From contig QANT01006271.1 of assembly GCA_003254885.1 (NCBI GenBank), positions 1 through 64,000 on the forward strand: a stretch of DNA of 64,000 nt, in the 5' to 3' direction. Below the pieces are notes generated by a model. It searched no databases, was not told the origin of the DNA, and saw nothing but the letters and a program-made list of their open reading frames with translations. Source of the DNA: Purshia tridentata (lineage: Eukaryota; Streptophyta; Magnoliopsida; Rosales; Rosaceae). Each line of letters opens with the position of its first letter. The stretch's first letter is position 1. Position numbers and translations under genes: made by a program. Shown one piece after another: positions 48,507 through 60,916 of the stretch.

Positions 48507-49904
48507 TCAAATGCTCTGTGGCACCGACGAATTTGTATGACCATATCTCTGCATCACTCTTCTGGTTGCAAGCGCTGCAGCCTCACTTGCACGCAATGTT
48601 CCGCTCGCCATGATCACGGCAAATTCAGCAGCTATCTCCTCTTGTACCTTACTTCGAGCATCCCCAAGAGGATCTACAATCCCATTGGCAGGTTTAACAA
48701 CAGATGGTGCAATACTTGATGTTCCCCGCTCCTCTGACTTGGTGGGCTGCCCTCCAGATTTCAATTTATCAGTCTCTTTGTTGAAACCACTACTCAAGGG
48801 TTTCACAACATTAGTTGTTGGCTGAACCATGGAAGGAGGCCTGAATTGTGGAACTTGAGGAGCAGCACCAGTTTTCAATGTTGCTTCTAGATTCTGTAGC
48901 ATGGGCACTGCAAAACAAAGTAAGAAAACAATGGATCATGCTGAGCAAACTCAAATGCATTATTGAGTGTTTAAGCACATGGATTCCCTATAATAATCCA
49001 CACAATCCACTAAATTGCCAAAACCAAACACACCAAGCATGGAAGGATCTGAGTATTACTACTTTGGATCAATTAGAAACATAAAAAAGGCTTCTTCAAA
49101 CAAAGAAAATTCATATAAAAGACGGCACAAATATAAATTAGCTTTCAGAATCAAATTAAATTGAGTATTAACAAGAAATAGGACAGGAGAGAGAGAATTG
49201 AAAAATAACTTACAAATAAGGGCACCCATTGGACTGTTCATAACCTCATTGGGAAGCTGTAGAATATAATCGGGAATGGTTGCTCCCACTAAAAATTGAG
49301 CAACCTCATTGCTAAAATTATTGCAATTGTGGTTGAGCAGACTATAAGTTTCAGCAGTATACCGGGGACTGATTTCCTGTAAATACACTTCAAACACATC
49401 CTTGGGCACATGTGTGACACCCAATTCTACTACTCGTATTGGCGTTCCATATGGTGTCGTTCCAGCAGGAGCATGTTGTATGCCTCCCCCAAAATAGTAC
49501 TCATTACCATAAACCACAACTCCTGTGTGCCTGTCATTGAAAATACAAATACAGGATTTGAAACCTTATGCCTTTATGCCTTCCTAAGAAAAAAAATGAT
49601 AATAAAGGGAACTTCTTTCAGACATTAGTATATTCCACACTTGTACATTCTATCAAACAGAAACACTTACCATATGCCCTCAATGGCTTTCCCCAAGAAT
49701 GCCATGGACATCTGTCTGGCTAGTCCTTGGCTTAGGTCATATACATTCAAAGTGACCTTGTGACCCTCCTGCAACCAAGTTTTAATACATCAATTCAAAA
49801 AATGCATAGCAAACCCAACAAAAAAGAAACATGAGGAAAATAACATACAAACTACATTAAAATACACTAGAAAAATAGTAAAGAATAATGCACACCTCTG
49901 CCAT
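48507..49904 (-). CDS. PPPDE-domain (DeSI-like) thiol peptidase
   Basis: Putative cysteine isopeptidase of the PPPDE/DUF862 family, whose animal members DeSI-1 and DeSI-2 remove SUMO or ubiquitin. Four coding exons: 49904-49896, 49768-49671, 49530-49214 and 48907-48507, giving 274 residues. The first exon carries only ATG and two codons (MAE). The catalytic His is His-37 in WHTGVVVYG and the catalytic Cys is Cys-105 in LLNHNCNNFSNE. The rest of the fold is marked by YYFGGGIQHAPAG and LPNEVMNSPMGALI. After about residue 145 the protein is a low-complexity Ser/Pro/Thr-rich tail ending in a helical ASEAAALATRRVMQRYG segment. A 5' UTR intron with a donor at about 50705 is likely. From memory it matches At3g07090. 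Confidence 0.95.
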
Positions 49905-51580
49905 CTCCACAACTCAATATTAGAATGCTCGGTAGAATAGAGCGTGAGGTATTGAACTGATCAATATAACCTATTCAAACCACAATCAAAACTGATAAAG
50001 ATTTCCAATAAAAAAAAATTCCACAAGGAAATCTAAGGGGAAAAAGCAATGCATTGAATTCCAAGTAAATGAAAGAGTCAAAAGAAATTCCTAAATATGC
50101 CAACGCTGTTCTAAACAGCTAACGAAAACAACAAGGACATTTTCTGCTTGGTTCTCAAATCAGGCAATTTCGTGCCCAGCATGCAAATAAAAATTGACCC
50201 AAATCCTATAATTGATATATAATCAAGCTGCAACTTAAATTTAAGTTATCTGCCTATCACAACTATACAGAAAACTTTTTCTTTGTTTAAACAGCATAGG
50301 TTCCATACATTATGGGAAATGAAATTTCAAAACACAACCCATAATTGCAGCTACATTGTCAAAATTTGTCCAATTACCATACAAATCAACATCAAGATCC
50401 TGAATTTACCTCCAAAAAAAACCTTCTCAATACTTAAGTTTCTGAATACCAAATAACAATGAAAAACAACATCAGATCCAGAAAACCAAACACAAAAACG
50501 CAAATTCCAAGCAAAAATATCCAAACTTGGTAAAATTAAGAAGTTGTATTCAAAAATTTTCTATAAATCTCAGAAATTTGAGCAATAAATCAATCAAAAT
50601 GCATTGCAAAACAAAAAAACAAATGAAATTGAATAACCGATAGCCCAACCAATTAGGTCTTCAGTTGTGCTTTGACCATAAATGTGAGAGAGAAAGAGAA
50701 CGCACCTGAGCGCGAAGACAAGATGAAAGCTCCGTTGCTCTGCTTTTGGACGTTAAACACAGAATGAATTTTCTGTTGGGACCCTTCCTTGTTATATACT
50801 TTCCCACACTAGTGGACGACCGCTTGGATTCGTTGGCTTCTATGACCTTCTAGAACTTACCAACCACTTATATTTGAACACGTGTATTGTCATTCAAAGC
50901 CCACGGTCCCTCTACAAATTTCATTTTATTTTCTGGCGCGACCGCGCGTTTACCTGTTCCCGCCGGGACCTGGGATTCCCCTTGAAAATTCACATCCTTT
51001 TTTTTTTCTAAATTCACATAATATTCTCACATTTTGCTTTAAACTCCATTTTTAATTAAAAAATGAAGTAAAGAAGTTTCCGATGTATCCTATTCCTATC
51101 TACCTATATAGGAGGAATGTTTGGCGAAATTTTCAAAAATACCTAAAATATCTTCTTTCTTTTTTTTTGGGTTTTTTTTATTTTTGTTGCATGAACTTTA
51201 AGTCTTCACCCAACTAAGTACCTAAACTATTATTTGTTATAATTTTATTACTAAACTTTTATTTTTTCCCAAACTAGTATGTAATGTGACTTTTGTGAAA
51301 AAGTACTAACAAAATTTGATATATTAAGTACTTGTCAATGTTTAAAAATAATACATTTAATAGACTAAATAAAGAACAATATTAATAAAAGTATTTAAAG
51401 CTAAAGAGATTAAGTACTTAAAAAACTTTTCTAAAAAAAGTACTTGGAAAACAAAACAAAAACATTACTTGGTGTGGTTTTTATTTTTGGTGGAAAATTT
51501 GAGATTAAAAGATTTTTTTTTTTCTGAAATGAGGGGTTAATATAAATTAGAGTGATTAGTAATTAATATGATTGATACAA
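49905..51580. other. 5' leader intron and promoter of the PPPDE gene
   Basis: A likely 5' UTR exon ends near 50706 on the minus strand (CTCAG followed by GTGCGT), so 49905-50705 is probably mostly an untranslated intron. The promoter lies beyond it. From 51000 the DNA is very AT-rich without coding signal. Confidence 0.5.
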
Positions 51581-51971
51581 GAGTAAATAGTTATTTTAGT
51601 TCCCAGACTATTACACTTGTATCAGTTTGGTCCTCAAACTTTTAATTTGAAAAATTAAAAACTCTGACTTTTTCAATTTTGTCGAGGACTTTTCCATCAA
51701 TTTATAAATTTTTCATCCAAATTTAGCAAGAAATGAAAGAGGAAAAAATGATGCATAAGGAGGTTTAAATGAAAGGAACCATCTTGCCTTCAAAAAGGAC
51801 TTTACATGGTACTATAAAAACATAAATTTGGATAAAAAATGTGTAAATTGATGGAAAAGTCCTCAATTGATAAAATTGAAAAAGTCAGAGTCCTTAATTT
51901 TTCAAATTAGAAGTTTATGGACCAAACTGATACAAGTGTAATAGTTTGGGGACTAAAATAACTATTTACCC
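51581..51971. mobile_element. MITE, probably Mutator-like (MULE) non-autonomous element
   Basis: A 391-bp element without coding capacity. Its arms, 51581-51725 and 51823-51971, are inverted repeats of about 145 bp with roughly 90 percent identity. The ends read GAGTAAATAGTTATTTTAGT on the left and GGGTAAATAGTTATTTTAGT on the reverse complement of the right. Flanking 9-bp direct repeats are TTGATACAA (51572-51580) and TTGATTCAA (51972-51980), with one mismatch. Long terminal inverted repeats and a 9-bp target duplication are typical of Mutator-like elements. Confidence 0.82.
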
Positions 51972-52526
51972 TTGATTCAATTAATATAAGCGTGTTGTGG
52001 ATTTGTGGTCCTTGTGGATGTTGGTTTTTAGTTCTCGCTAAATCGTAGGGGGTCGAATCCTCTTGATGCCATCATATATACGTTTATTTTCGCAGATTTT
52101 CAACATTGAACTGAGGTGTATCGTGGCAATAGATTGGCGATAATTTCGAGTATTTCGGCGATATTACGAAATATTTCAACGAGGAAATAGCGGTTTCATT
52201 GTACAACACTGTACTATATTCTAATTTCTCCAATAATTGGGCCTAAAAAGTCGTTGGGATTTAATTGCCAAATTATCCTTAGGTGAAAATTTCGAATTTA
52301 TAGACTATGGATAAATTTATGAAATTGCAAAGAAGTTTGAAATTTAAAACATTGCAATCTGAGCCCTATGTGTAGGGCTTCAATTTGGCTCATAATTATC
52401 ATTAAGTTTTGAATTTTTAACCTGATTTACTAATTTATGCTTGATTTTGTACCATTTTTTCTTTAATATATAATTCTGTGCAAACCATTACGTTCTTGTT
52501 CTTTTTTATTCAATAACATTGTGTTG

Positions 52527-53078
52527 ATGAAGAATCAAAGCTGGGAAGTGGTGGATGAGTTCACAGACTGCTATACATGGGTGGTAGGTGTAATTGAACC
52601 CGAAACCGAGTTAGTATGCACCAAGTTATTGGTCAATATCAAGGCCAACATTTCAGTGGTGCCGTCCAGAAAAGATTTGGACGAAGAGGAAGAGGAGGAG
52701 GAAGATGAGTACGACTACGTGTTGTCAGAATACCTAAAATGCCCTGTGCATTGTTACGAGGATCAACTCCAACTTGACCTAGTGATCATGGACAATATCG
52801 ACAATGTCATATCATCGATGACTGCCCCAATATCTCACAAGCTTTCTAGCCTGAATGTACCCCTTGAAACTCATCCATTCATAGCACACACAATATTGCG
52901 TGATGCCTTCACCACCGCGACAGATCCTACACGTAATATAGGCCGCAAAGTTCTGCATATGCAAACTATTGTTTATGTTTGTGTTATTGAAGCCTATGTA
53001 CCGGATTTCGATGACCCAAAGCTTCCTCGTACGAGTGTTGCCGGCTGTGTAAGTGATATATCCATTGCCAAAACCTAA
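52527..53078 (+). CDS. Orphan single-exon ORF, hypothetical protein
   Basis: An intronless reading frame of 183 residues from ATG 52527 (MKNQSWEVVDEF). I do not recognise it. Visible features are a run of seven Glu plus Asp around residues 52-61, a conserved-looking core (PLETHPFIAHTILRDAFTTATD) and a C-terminal TSVAGCVSDI stretch. There is no signal peptide or membrane segment. The length, lack of stop codons and non-random composition in AT-rich surroundings argue that it codes or recently did. It might be the surviving 5' part of a larger gene, since nothing recognisable follows. It lies 0.55 kb from a MITE. Confidence 0.38.
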   Translation: MKNQSWEVVDEFTDCYTWVVGVIEPETELVCTKLLVNIKANISVVPSRKDLDEEEEEEEDEYDYVLSEYLKCPVHCYEDQLQLDLVIMDNIDNVISSMTAPISHKLSSLNVPLETHPFIAHTILRDAFTTATDPTRNIGRKVLHMQTIVYVCVIEAYVPDFDDPKLPRTSVAGCVSDISIAKT

Positions 53079-55442
53079 GTTTATTGGTCCTACAACACAT
53101 GTAATGTAGTTGTAGGTCCAATATATCATTGTTGCAGTTATCATTATATCATCAACCCTCCACAGGGACTTTGTATTCGAATTCTTCTAATTGTCTGCTT
53201 TTTTTTATTTTATATCTATTTATTGGAATTTTCTGCTTATTTATGAGAAACCCATGATCAAAGGACTGGTAGGGTGCGTTACTAGAGCAATGCTATATGC
53301 TTATATGGACATACAAGTATACAACCCATGATCAATAGTAGTTGGCATATTTGACAGACTTTCTCTTACTTTGAAATCCTAATATTCTCATTGAGAACAA
53401 AATTTGTGTAGGGAACTTTTTGCTGTGTTATTATATTAAGTGGTAAGGAGCGCCAATTAAAAACATTTGACCTCCGTATTTTTCTCTACTCTATTTTTTT
53501 CTCTCTTTTCCAAATGTCATATTGGCTTTTTATGTCGATCAATATAATAACGTGACAGGAAATTTCCCACTAAAGTTCTTTTCATTATCATTTTATCATA
53601 TTTTGAAAAAGTGTATGATGATAATTTGCTATGGAAAAAATTCTCAAAGAAAACGATGATAAGCATTATATGGGGTTTAAGTTATAATCAGAATGAAAAA
53701 ATTCATCATTGTTTCTTTGCATAGATGGAAAAGTATTATATAACAGTCACATATAGCATTTCTTTCCACAAAAATTCGAAAAATGAATGAAAGCTAGATT
53801 TCTTCATTTTGAAGAATCTGATTGATTAATCAAATCTTCCTCTAACTAAGATATTGGAAGTCTCGTTCATTTCTAATTCCCAAAGCTCCCACATTTTTTT
53901 AATTGTTTTTTTATTTGTTATCTAATTCACATCGCACCCTAACATAAAAATTTTTGGACACATTACAAAAGTTTAAAATATATGGGTTGATTTAATCCTA
54001 TCCCTAGTGTTTATTGAAGAAAATAGCTGGAAAGAGTGTTTATTAGTAAGGGTATTTTAGAAAAATTAGGAAAAAAAAAGGGTTATTTAAAAAAAAAAAT
54101 TTAAAAGGTGGTGGGATCATAGAGTGGGTGGAGAAAAAGGACATAGAAATGAGAATAATAACACTAAAAAAAAAAATTCAATTAATCATACACTAGTAAC
54201 TACGTAACGAGTGAACAAAATTAAATTGAAAAGAAGACTTTTCCTTAAGCATATATATGTCATGCAATTGAGTAACGGAATTTCAAATCCATCCTATTTA
54301 TTATTGTAACTTTTATTGAAGTGAGATATTACATATCGAATTTGTGTAAAAGATACATAAAATTAAGGATGCATCTTGTAATTGAATAATGAAATTTCAA
54401 AATTTATAATTATATATGAATGACTTTCCTTAAGTGGTTAAATACATTGTTTGCATCATTATAACATTAATTGGAGCGGGATCAGGCCTATCACACTTCC
54501 TATAAACAATTTGGTCAATCATCGTAAAGATACTAACGATCACTTAATAGGCAAATAATCAACAAATGTGTTACAAATAGTTTTATATTTTGAAAAAATT
54601 CCTTTTCTTTTAGATATATTTTAGGAAACTTGTTCGAGGCATTGCGCCATTAACCAATCATCAACGCCCAGAGGACGATGTTGAAACCCACGAGACGAAC
54701 ATCTATCACTTTACCTACGGACCAGACAACACAAACCATTACTCCGAACCTGAGCTTCGGCTCCATTCCTACGAAGCAACCTGTTAAAACGTTAATATCT
54801 CTGTCCCCGATTCCTACTCCACTTTTCCTCTCTCACTGTTAAAAGCTCCAGGTCCTCTACTTCAGTTACACTCAAGAGTCAGGAAGACTCCATTGTTTTC
54901 TCGATAGAGAAAGCGTTACAGAAACTCTTCCACACTCTCTTTGAAGTGAATTGCTAAGCATGTAAGGTTTCAGATCACTCTCACTGTACGAAAATTTCAG
55001 TTTTATTTCGAGGAGAGATAATTTTCGTTCTTCAATACCGAGCTTTGCTGAATTTTGTTTGGTTTTGGTTGTTTTCTTGGTTTATGTAGCTCGTGTTAGG
55101 GTTTACGAGCTGGAGATCTCGCGGGATGGTACTGTAGGCTTTGATCCGTTGTTTCACTGGTATGGTTTTAGCTGAATTTCGATGGCAGGTGTTAGAATTA
55201 TGTGTGTTTATTTTGAGTTTCACTCTGTTTGGTTGCTCAGAAACTTACGATGATGGATGGAGGGAAAAATTCTTGAAGTTGTGCATCATATGATTTTTAG
55301 TTACTTGAAAAGGTTAAGTCAAATTCATACGGATAATTTGAAGTTCGAGTCATAATTGAGCTAACAAGTGTGAAACAACATAAAGTTCATGGAAGTTTTC
55401 TTTTATTTTCTTCAGGTTTTATGGGAACCAAACAGAGCTTCC

Positions 55443-55473
<31 letters not shown>

Positions 55474-55656
55474 NNNNNNNNNNNNNNNNNNNNNNNNNNN
55501 NNNNTTTTTTTTTTTTTTTTTGGAAGAAATAATTTCTTAGTTATTTTAGTTTAATTTATTTTGATGTCGGGATCTAAAGCTGCGGGTGATATATAATTGC
55601 AGACAAAACCAGTGATTGCGATTCTCTTGTTTGCACTTATTTAATAAAGGCACACT
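53079..55656. other. Intergenic DNA and 5' leader of LUH
   Basis: AT-rich DNA without supported genes to about 54700. A probable 5' UTR exon of LUH ends at 54961 with a GTAAGG donor. The 5' UTR intron runs to an acceptor at 55601-55602 and contains an assembly gap of 31 N at 55474-55504 within poly-T. Confidence 0.55.
55474..55504. other. Assembly gap (31 N) inside a poly-T tract
   Basis: N bases flanked on both sides by long T runs. True length is unknown. It lies in the 5' UTR intron of LUH and does not affect coding sequence. Confidence 0.98.
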
Positions 55657-58600
55657 ATGGCACAGAGTAATTGGGAAGCCGATAAGATGTAAGTATTGCA
55701 TTAATCAAATTTTGTTTATTTTCTATCTGCATGTGTAATTTTATATATCGGTAGTTTGTTGTTGGGTGTTGTTCTTTTCCGTTTACTGCTTTAAACTGAT
55801 CATCAGTTTGGCATTCACCCAATTCTTGACTTGCTTCTCTGCTACAGGCTTGATGTGTATATTCATGATTATTTGTTGAAAAGAAAATTAATTGCTTCTG
55901 CAAATGCGTTTATGACTGAAGGGAAAGTTGCTACAGATCCAGTAGGTAATGTTGTCCACTTTTGATTCTTTCTTAATTAACTTATTGATTATTTATGTTC
56001 TTATGTATCATAAGTTTTTTGCTTGTTACTTACTAGATTATTCTTAGTGTGCATTAACTGAAATATTTTAAAATTAATTATGGTGGAGAGTAACCAGTTT
56101 TAGATTTGAATATCCAGCAATTGATGCACCGGGAGGTTTTCTCTTTGAATGGTGGTCTGTTTTCTGGGACATATTCATTGCAAGGACAAATGAGAAGCAT
56201 TCAGAGGCTGCTGCTGCTTATATTGAGGTACTTTCATGCGCTATATTTAGATTTTGTTATGTTAGCAATAACCTTTTATTTTTTCAGAAAAAATGACTGT
56301 TTGGGGATTTTTTGTATTCTTTCTGAATATGTTAAGACACAGCAAATTAAGGCAAGGGAGCAACAGCAGCTGCAACTGCAGCAGCTGCAGCTATTTCAGC
56401 AGCGCAACGGTCAATTACAGCGCAGGGATCCTAATCCTGCCCTTGGTGGTTCTATAAATGCTATAAACTCTGAGGGAGTAATGGGGCAACCATCAGCCAG
56501 CGGGCTAGCCATGAAAATGTATGAAGAGCGTATGAAACACCCTCACTCGATGGATCTAGAGACATCCCCAGCCCTTATTGATGCCAATAGAATGGCCCTT
56601 CTCAAATCCGCTACAAATTCACAAGGGTATGTTCTCCTTATTTTTCATATTTACTTGTGGTTTTTTTCCCTTCATTTCTTTTGCATGGCCGGAATGGATC
56701 ATTCATCTGTTTGGTTCTTGTTGATTCAGCCAGTTGGTACAAAGCAATTCTGGGAACATTCCTACTGCTTTGCAGCAAATGCACGCTCGAACTCCTTCGA
56801 CCACTGTAACTACTCAGCCTATAACCTTTACTCTTCATCCATTTTTCTTTTTTGAAATTTATTATATTTTGGTTTCTTTGCCTTTTCTTTTCTATCATGC
56901 TGAGAAATTTAATATGTGGACTTGTGGAGATTGTAGGAAATCAAAAGCGAAGTTAACTTGGGTGCCACTCAAAAAAGTTTGCCGATGGATCCTTCATCAA
57001 TATATGGACAAGCAATTTTACACTCAAAATCTGGACTGGGTGGTGCAGGTAACATTACTTTACCCTATCTTTTTTAGATACTGTCCAGCCATGTTTGTTG
57101 GGAATAATGGTCATTGTGCTTAGAAATTTTACGTATGAATGCTTCCGTTCTTCCTTCAGGATTGAGTCAAGGTGTTTCGGGACTTCCTTTGAAGGGTTGG
57201 CCTCTAACTGTAAGTTATATCTGGCTCTTTCTTCCTGGATGTTTCTTCTATCCAATGTGAACTTATACAACTCTTTGTTGCAAAACCTGCTCCATCATAC
57301 AGGGAATCGACCAATTACGACCAAACATGGGTGTACAAGTACAGAAACCAAATCTGCAGGCCCAAAATCAGCTCCTTTTGGCATCTCAACAACAGCAAGT
57401 CTTGGCGCAGGCCCAAGCTCAAAATAACCTTGGAAATTCAACAAACTATGGAGATATGGATCCTCGTAGGTTTTGTGGATTGCCCAGGGGTAGTTTGAAT
57501 GCAAAAGATGGTCAATCTCCTGTGCAATCAAATTCACCAAAGGTAACCTTTCACTTCATATTTTTCTATAATGATTAAGAGTCTTATTCTACATATGGCA
57601 TGTCGTACATTAAAATTAGGTGCTTGTATAATAAGCACTCTTTTCTTTTTCTTTGTTCGTAAAAGCCCCAAAAGAGCATATATGACCCATTTTTGAATAG
57701 TTTGTGATGCTTTCAAATCTTTTATCCTTAATGCTCCTGCTCTATTTTCTGCATATCATGTCTTTTAGGCCTTTAATGAATTCTCACTGGTTCAATCAGT
57801 CTTTGTATCATTAATTTCGAGTCGGTGTGTTGATTGTTTCCAAAAACATTATTCCTTTGAGAGGTTCAAAATGTCTTACTTTTGAGCCTTGGTTGGTGTT
57901 CAACAGATAAAAATGGCTCAGGTGCAACACTCTTCTTCCCAACAACATGACCAATTGCAACAGCAGCAAATGCAACAGGTTGTGCATAGTTATGCAGAAT
58001 TAGATCTTGTACTTTTTCTGTAAGCCCTTCATCAGGGATTCACGATTGGGCAAAGAGCTTTATTTTATTATACTAGTTAATTACTGAAGGGAGCTCTTTC
58101 ACAGAACTGAATATATAGAAAATGATGATATGATTCCTGCTTCCATCTTATGATTTTTCAAATAGGACCTGATATTTTTCATTTTAAGATTAATCTGATC
58201 AGTTTCTGTTGCTGTTTTCCCCTGCAGAATAACAGAAAAAGGAAACAACACTCTTCCTCTGGACCTGCCAACAGCAATGGCACAGGAAACACAGTTGGTC
58301 CTTCACCTAGTTCTCCACCATCAACTCACACACCTGGTGATGGAATTAACACAGCCAGTAGTCTGCAGCATGTAAACAGCATGCCAAAGAGCTTGATGAT
58401 GTATGGTCAAGAAGGAACAGGAGGTCTCCCTTCATCTTCCAATTTGCTGGTATGACAACGTTAAAATATAGATGTGAACTTCGTAGTTTTTCCCTTCTTC
58501 TGGCATACAGTTACTTTGGAGGATATGTGAAGTACGCATATTTGCGTTGGTTTGAAAATGTGTCCAATATGACGAATTTTATATTAGTTTTTCCAAATAT

Positions 58601-60916
58601 GTTTTGAGTATCAATATTTGTTGACATCTTGTGGATGCTGAAAAGAAGTTAGATAAAGTGGCATGACTCTTCTTCTAAGAGCATCATTTCCTGGTGCAGG
58701 AAGACATTGAACGATTTGGAGATGTTGGTGCATTAGAAGATAATGTGGAATCATTTTTGTCACATGATGGGGGAGATGGGAGAGATCTGTATGGAACAAT
58801 TAAGCAGAGTCCGACTGAGCACCGTAAAGAGCCTTCTAAAGGTGACTTTGACTTATATACATTTTATATGAAGAGTTGGAGAGATTTTCTTCATTCTACT
58901 TAAGCCGTGGCCACACTCTCCTATTCAGGTTTTACTTTCGGTGAAGTTGGTTGCATACGGACCAGAAACAGCAAGGTTACCTGCTGTCACTTTTCTTCAG
59001 ATGGGAAGTTGCTGGCTAGCGCTGGACATGACAAAAAGGTATTTACATGGTTTAATAAGACATCAAAGATCATAGATGTTGTGATTTACTGATAATATAT
59101 ACCTTTTTTGTTGATTTGAAGCATCAGTGTTTTGTGCACTCTTAGTATGATCTGTTTGTTCAACGCTAAATAGGAATGAATGGCTTGAACTTTTAACCCC
59201 AATCTTCAGGAAAAATTTCTTCATGCCATTAAATCAATAGATCCTTTGCCTGATGCGTACCTGTACGTTCTTGTGATGTGGTATTTTTTAATCACTTTTA
59301 TATGTTAAATAACATGACCTACTGGATTTTACAGTCCTCACTAGCATCCATCAAGGTCAGGAACTCTGTTCCAAACAAGCAGAGTGTGCATGCACATGTT
59401 TGAAGGAATGGAGAGGCCAAAAGTTCAAAAAAATAATACTTACTACTGGTTTAGTAGATAATATAGTTATTTATATGCATGAAGGGAAAGGTATTATTGA
59501 TTTTAAGCTTAAAGGAATAAGAATAGTTTTTGTGTTTGTTATATGTATCAGGTTGTCCTCTGGAACATGGATACCCTGCAGACAGAGAGTACTCCTGAAG
59601 AACACAAGCTAGTTATCACAGATGTTCGTTTTAGACCAAATTCATCTCAGCTGGCAACAGCTTCATTTGACAAAACTGTACGATTATGGGATGCAGCCAA
59701 TGTAATTGTCTTTGCTCTCTCAGATGTATTTTCAGCTTCAAATTGGGGTGTACCTTAATACATTAGTAATTTCACCTTGGAGGGCTTTTTATTTTTGTAA
59801 TTCTAGCATTTAGAAACCTTGTTTTAGAGGCTATGTTATGTGAGATATGGAGTTTGTGTAATTTGTATGCATTTTCATTATACAGGCGTTGTTGACTTAT
59901 TTATCTTTTTGTGGCAGCCAAACTATTGTTTGGAGGCATATACAGGGCACAATTCAGCTGTTATGTCCCTTGACTTCCACCCAAAGAATGATTTATTTTG
60001 TTTCTGTGATCCTAACAATGAAATTCGCTACTGGAGTATCAGTCCATTCTCCTGTACTCGTATTTCCAAGGTTTGTAATCTTTTGTTCTTTTCTGACAAG
60101 TCTAGTGTTTTTTTATTTATATAAAGCTGTATTGATCACCCCAAAAATTGTTCTTATCATTTGGGGCAGGGAGGTACTGCCCAAGTGAGATTTCAACCAA
60201 GAATTGGACAGCTACTGGCAGCTGCATCGGATAAAATTGTTTCCGTCTTTGATGTCGAAACTGACAGGCAGACACACTCATTCCAGGTAGCATGCCTGTA
60301 AATTTAATATTTTGTGGCTGACGAACTAGTTTACCTGATTGGAAACGTTAGTCTGTTGCTTTAGGAACAAATGATTATATCTTTTTCACTATACAATTTA
60401 ATCATCAATTTCAATTTCAGGGGCACTCTGATATAGTAAACTACATTTGTTGGGATGCAAATGGAGATTATCTGGCATCTGTCAGTCAGAACTTGGTGAA
60501 GATTTGGTCGATAGCTTCAGGAGAGTGTATTCAGGAGCTCAGCTCTAACGGGAACCAGTTCCATTCTTGTGTTTTTCACCCGAGTTATTCAACTCTCTTG
60601 GTGATTGGAGGAATCTCGGTAAATTCTTACTTTCTTCATAAACAAATATGCAAGAAGCATGTAGTCCTGTATGTAGTAACTGGAATTGACGATGGATTAC
60701 AATGTATGTGAAAACTTTGTTTTGTAAAAAGCTGATTTATTGATAATAGTTGCTTTCATGCTTGTTATCTAGTCTTTGGAGCTGTGGAACATGGCTGAGA
60801 ATAAGAGCATGACAATTTCAGCGCACGAGAATATAATCTCAGCTCTGGCTCAGTCACCTGACACCGGAATGGTTGCATCCGCAAGTCATGACAGCTCCGT
60901 CAAGTTATGGAAGTAA
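55657..60916 (+). CDS. LUH: LEUNIG_HOMOLOG transcriptional co-repressor
   Basis: Gro/Tup1-type co-repressor that works with SEUSS-family adaptors in flower, embryo and seed-mucilage development. Seventeen coding exons: 55657-55688, 55848-55945, 56118-56227, 56337-56626, 56730-56805, 56937-57048, 57160-57209, 57303-57542, 57907-57978, 58228-58449, 58700-58841, 58929-59038, 59552-59701, 59918-60070, 60170-60286, 60421-60618 and 60773-60916, giving 771 residues. The LUFS domain starts [20 protein letters not shown] with LisH, then [21 protein letters not shown] Gln-rich middle region follows ([17 protein letters not shown]). Motifs shared with LUH rather than LUG include [21 protein letters not shown] and [15 protein letters not shown]. 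Seven WD40 repeats fill residue 481 to the end, which is HDSSVKLWK. Every junction keeps frame. Confidence 0.97.

Noticed and set aside
51170-51500. Second MITE left of the MULE MITE
   Set aside because: Phrases resemble repeat DNA but the two ends are not inverted copies of one another.
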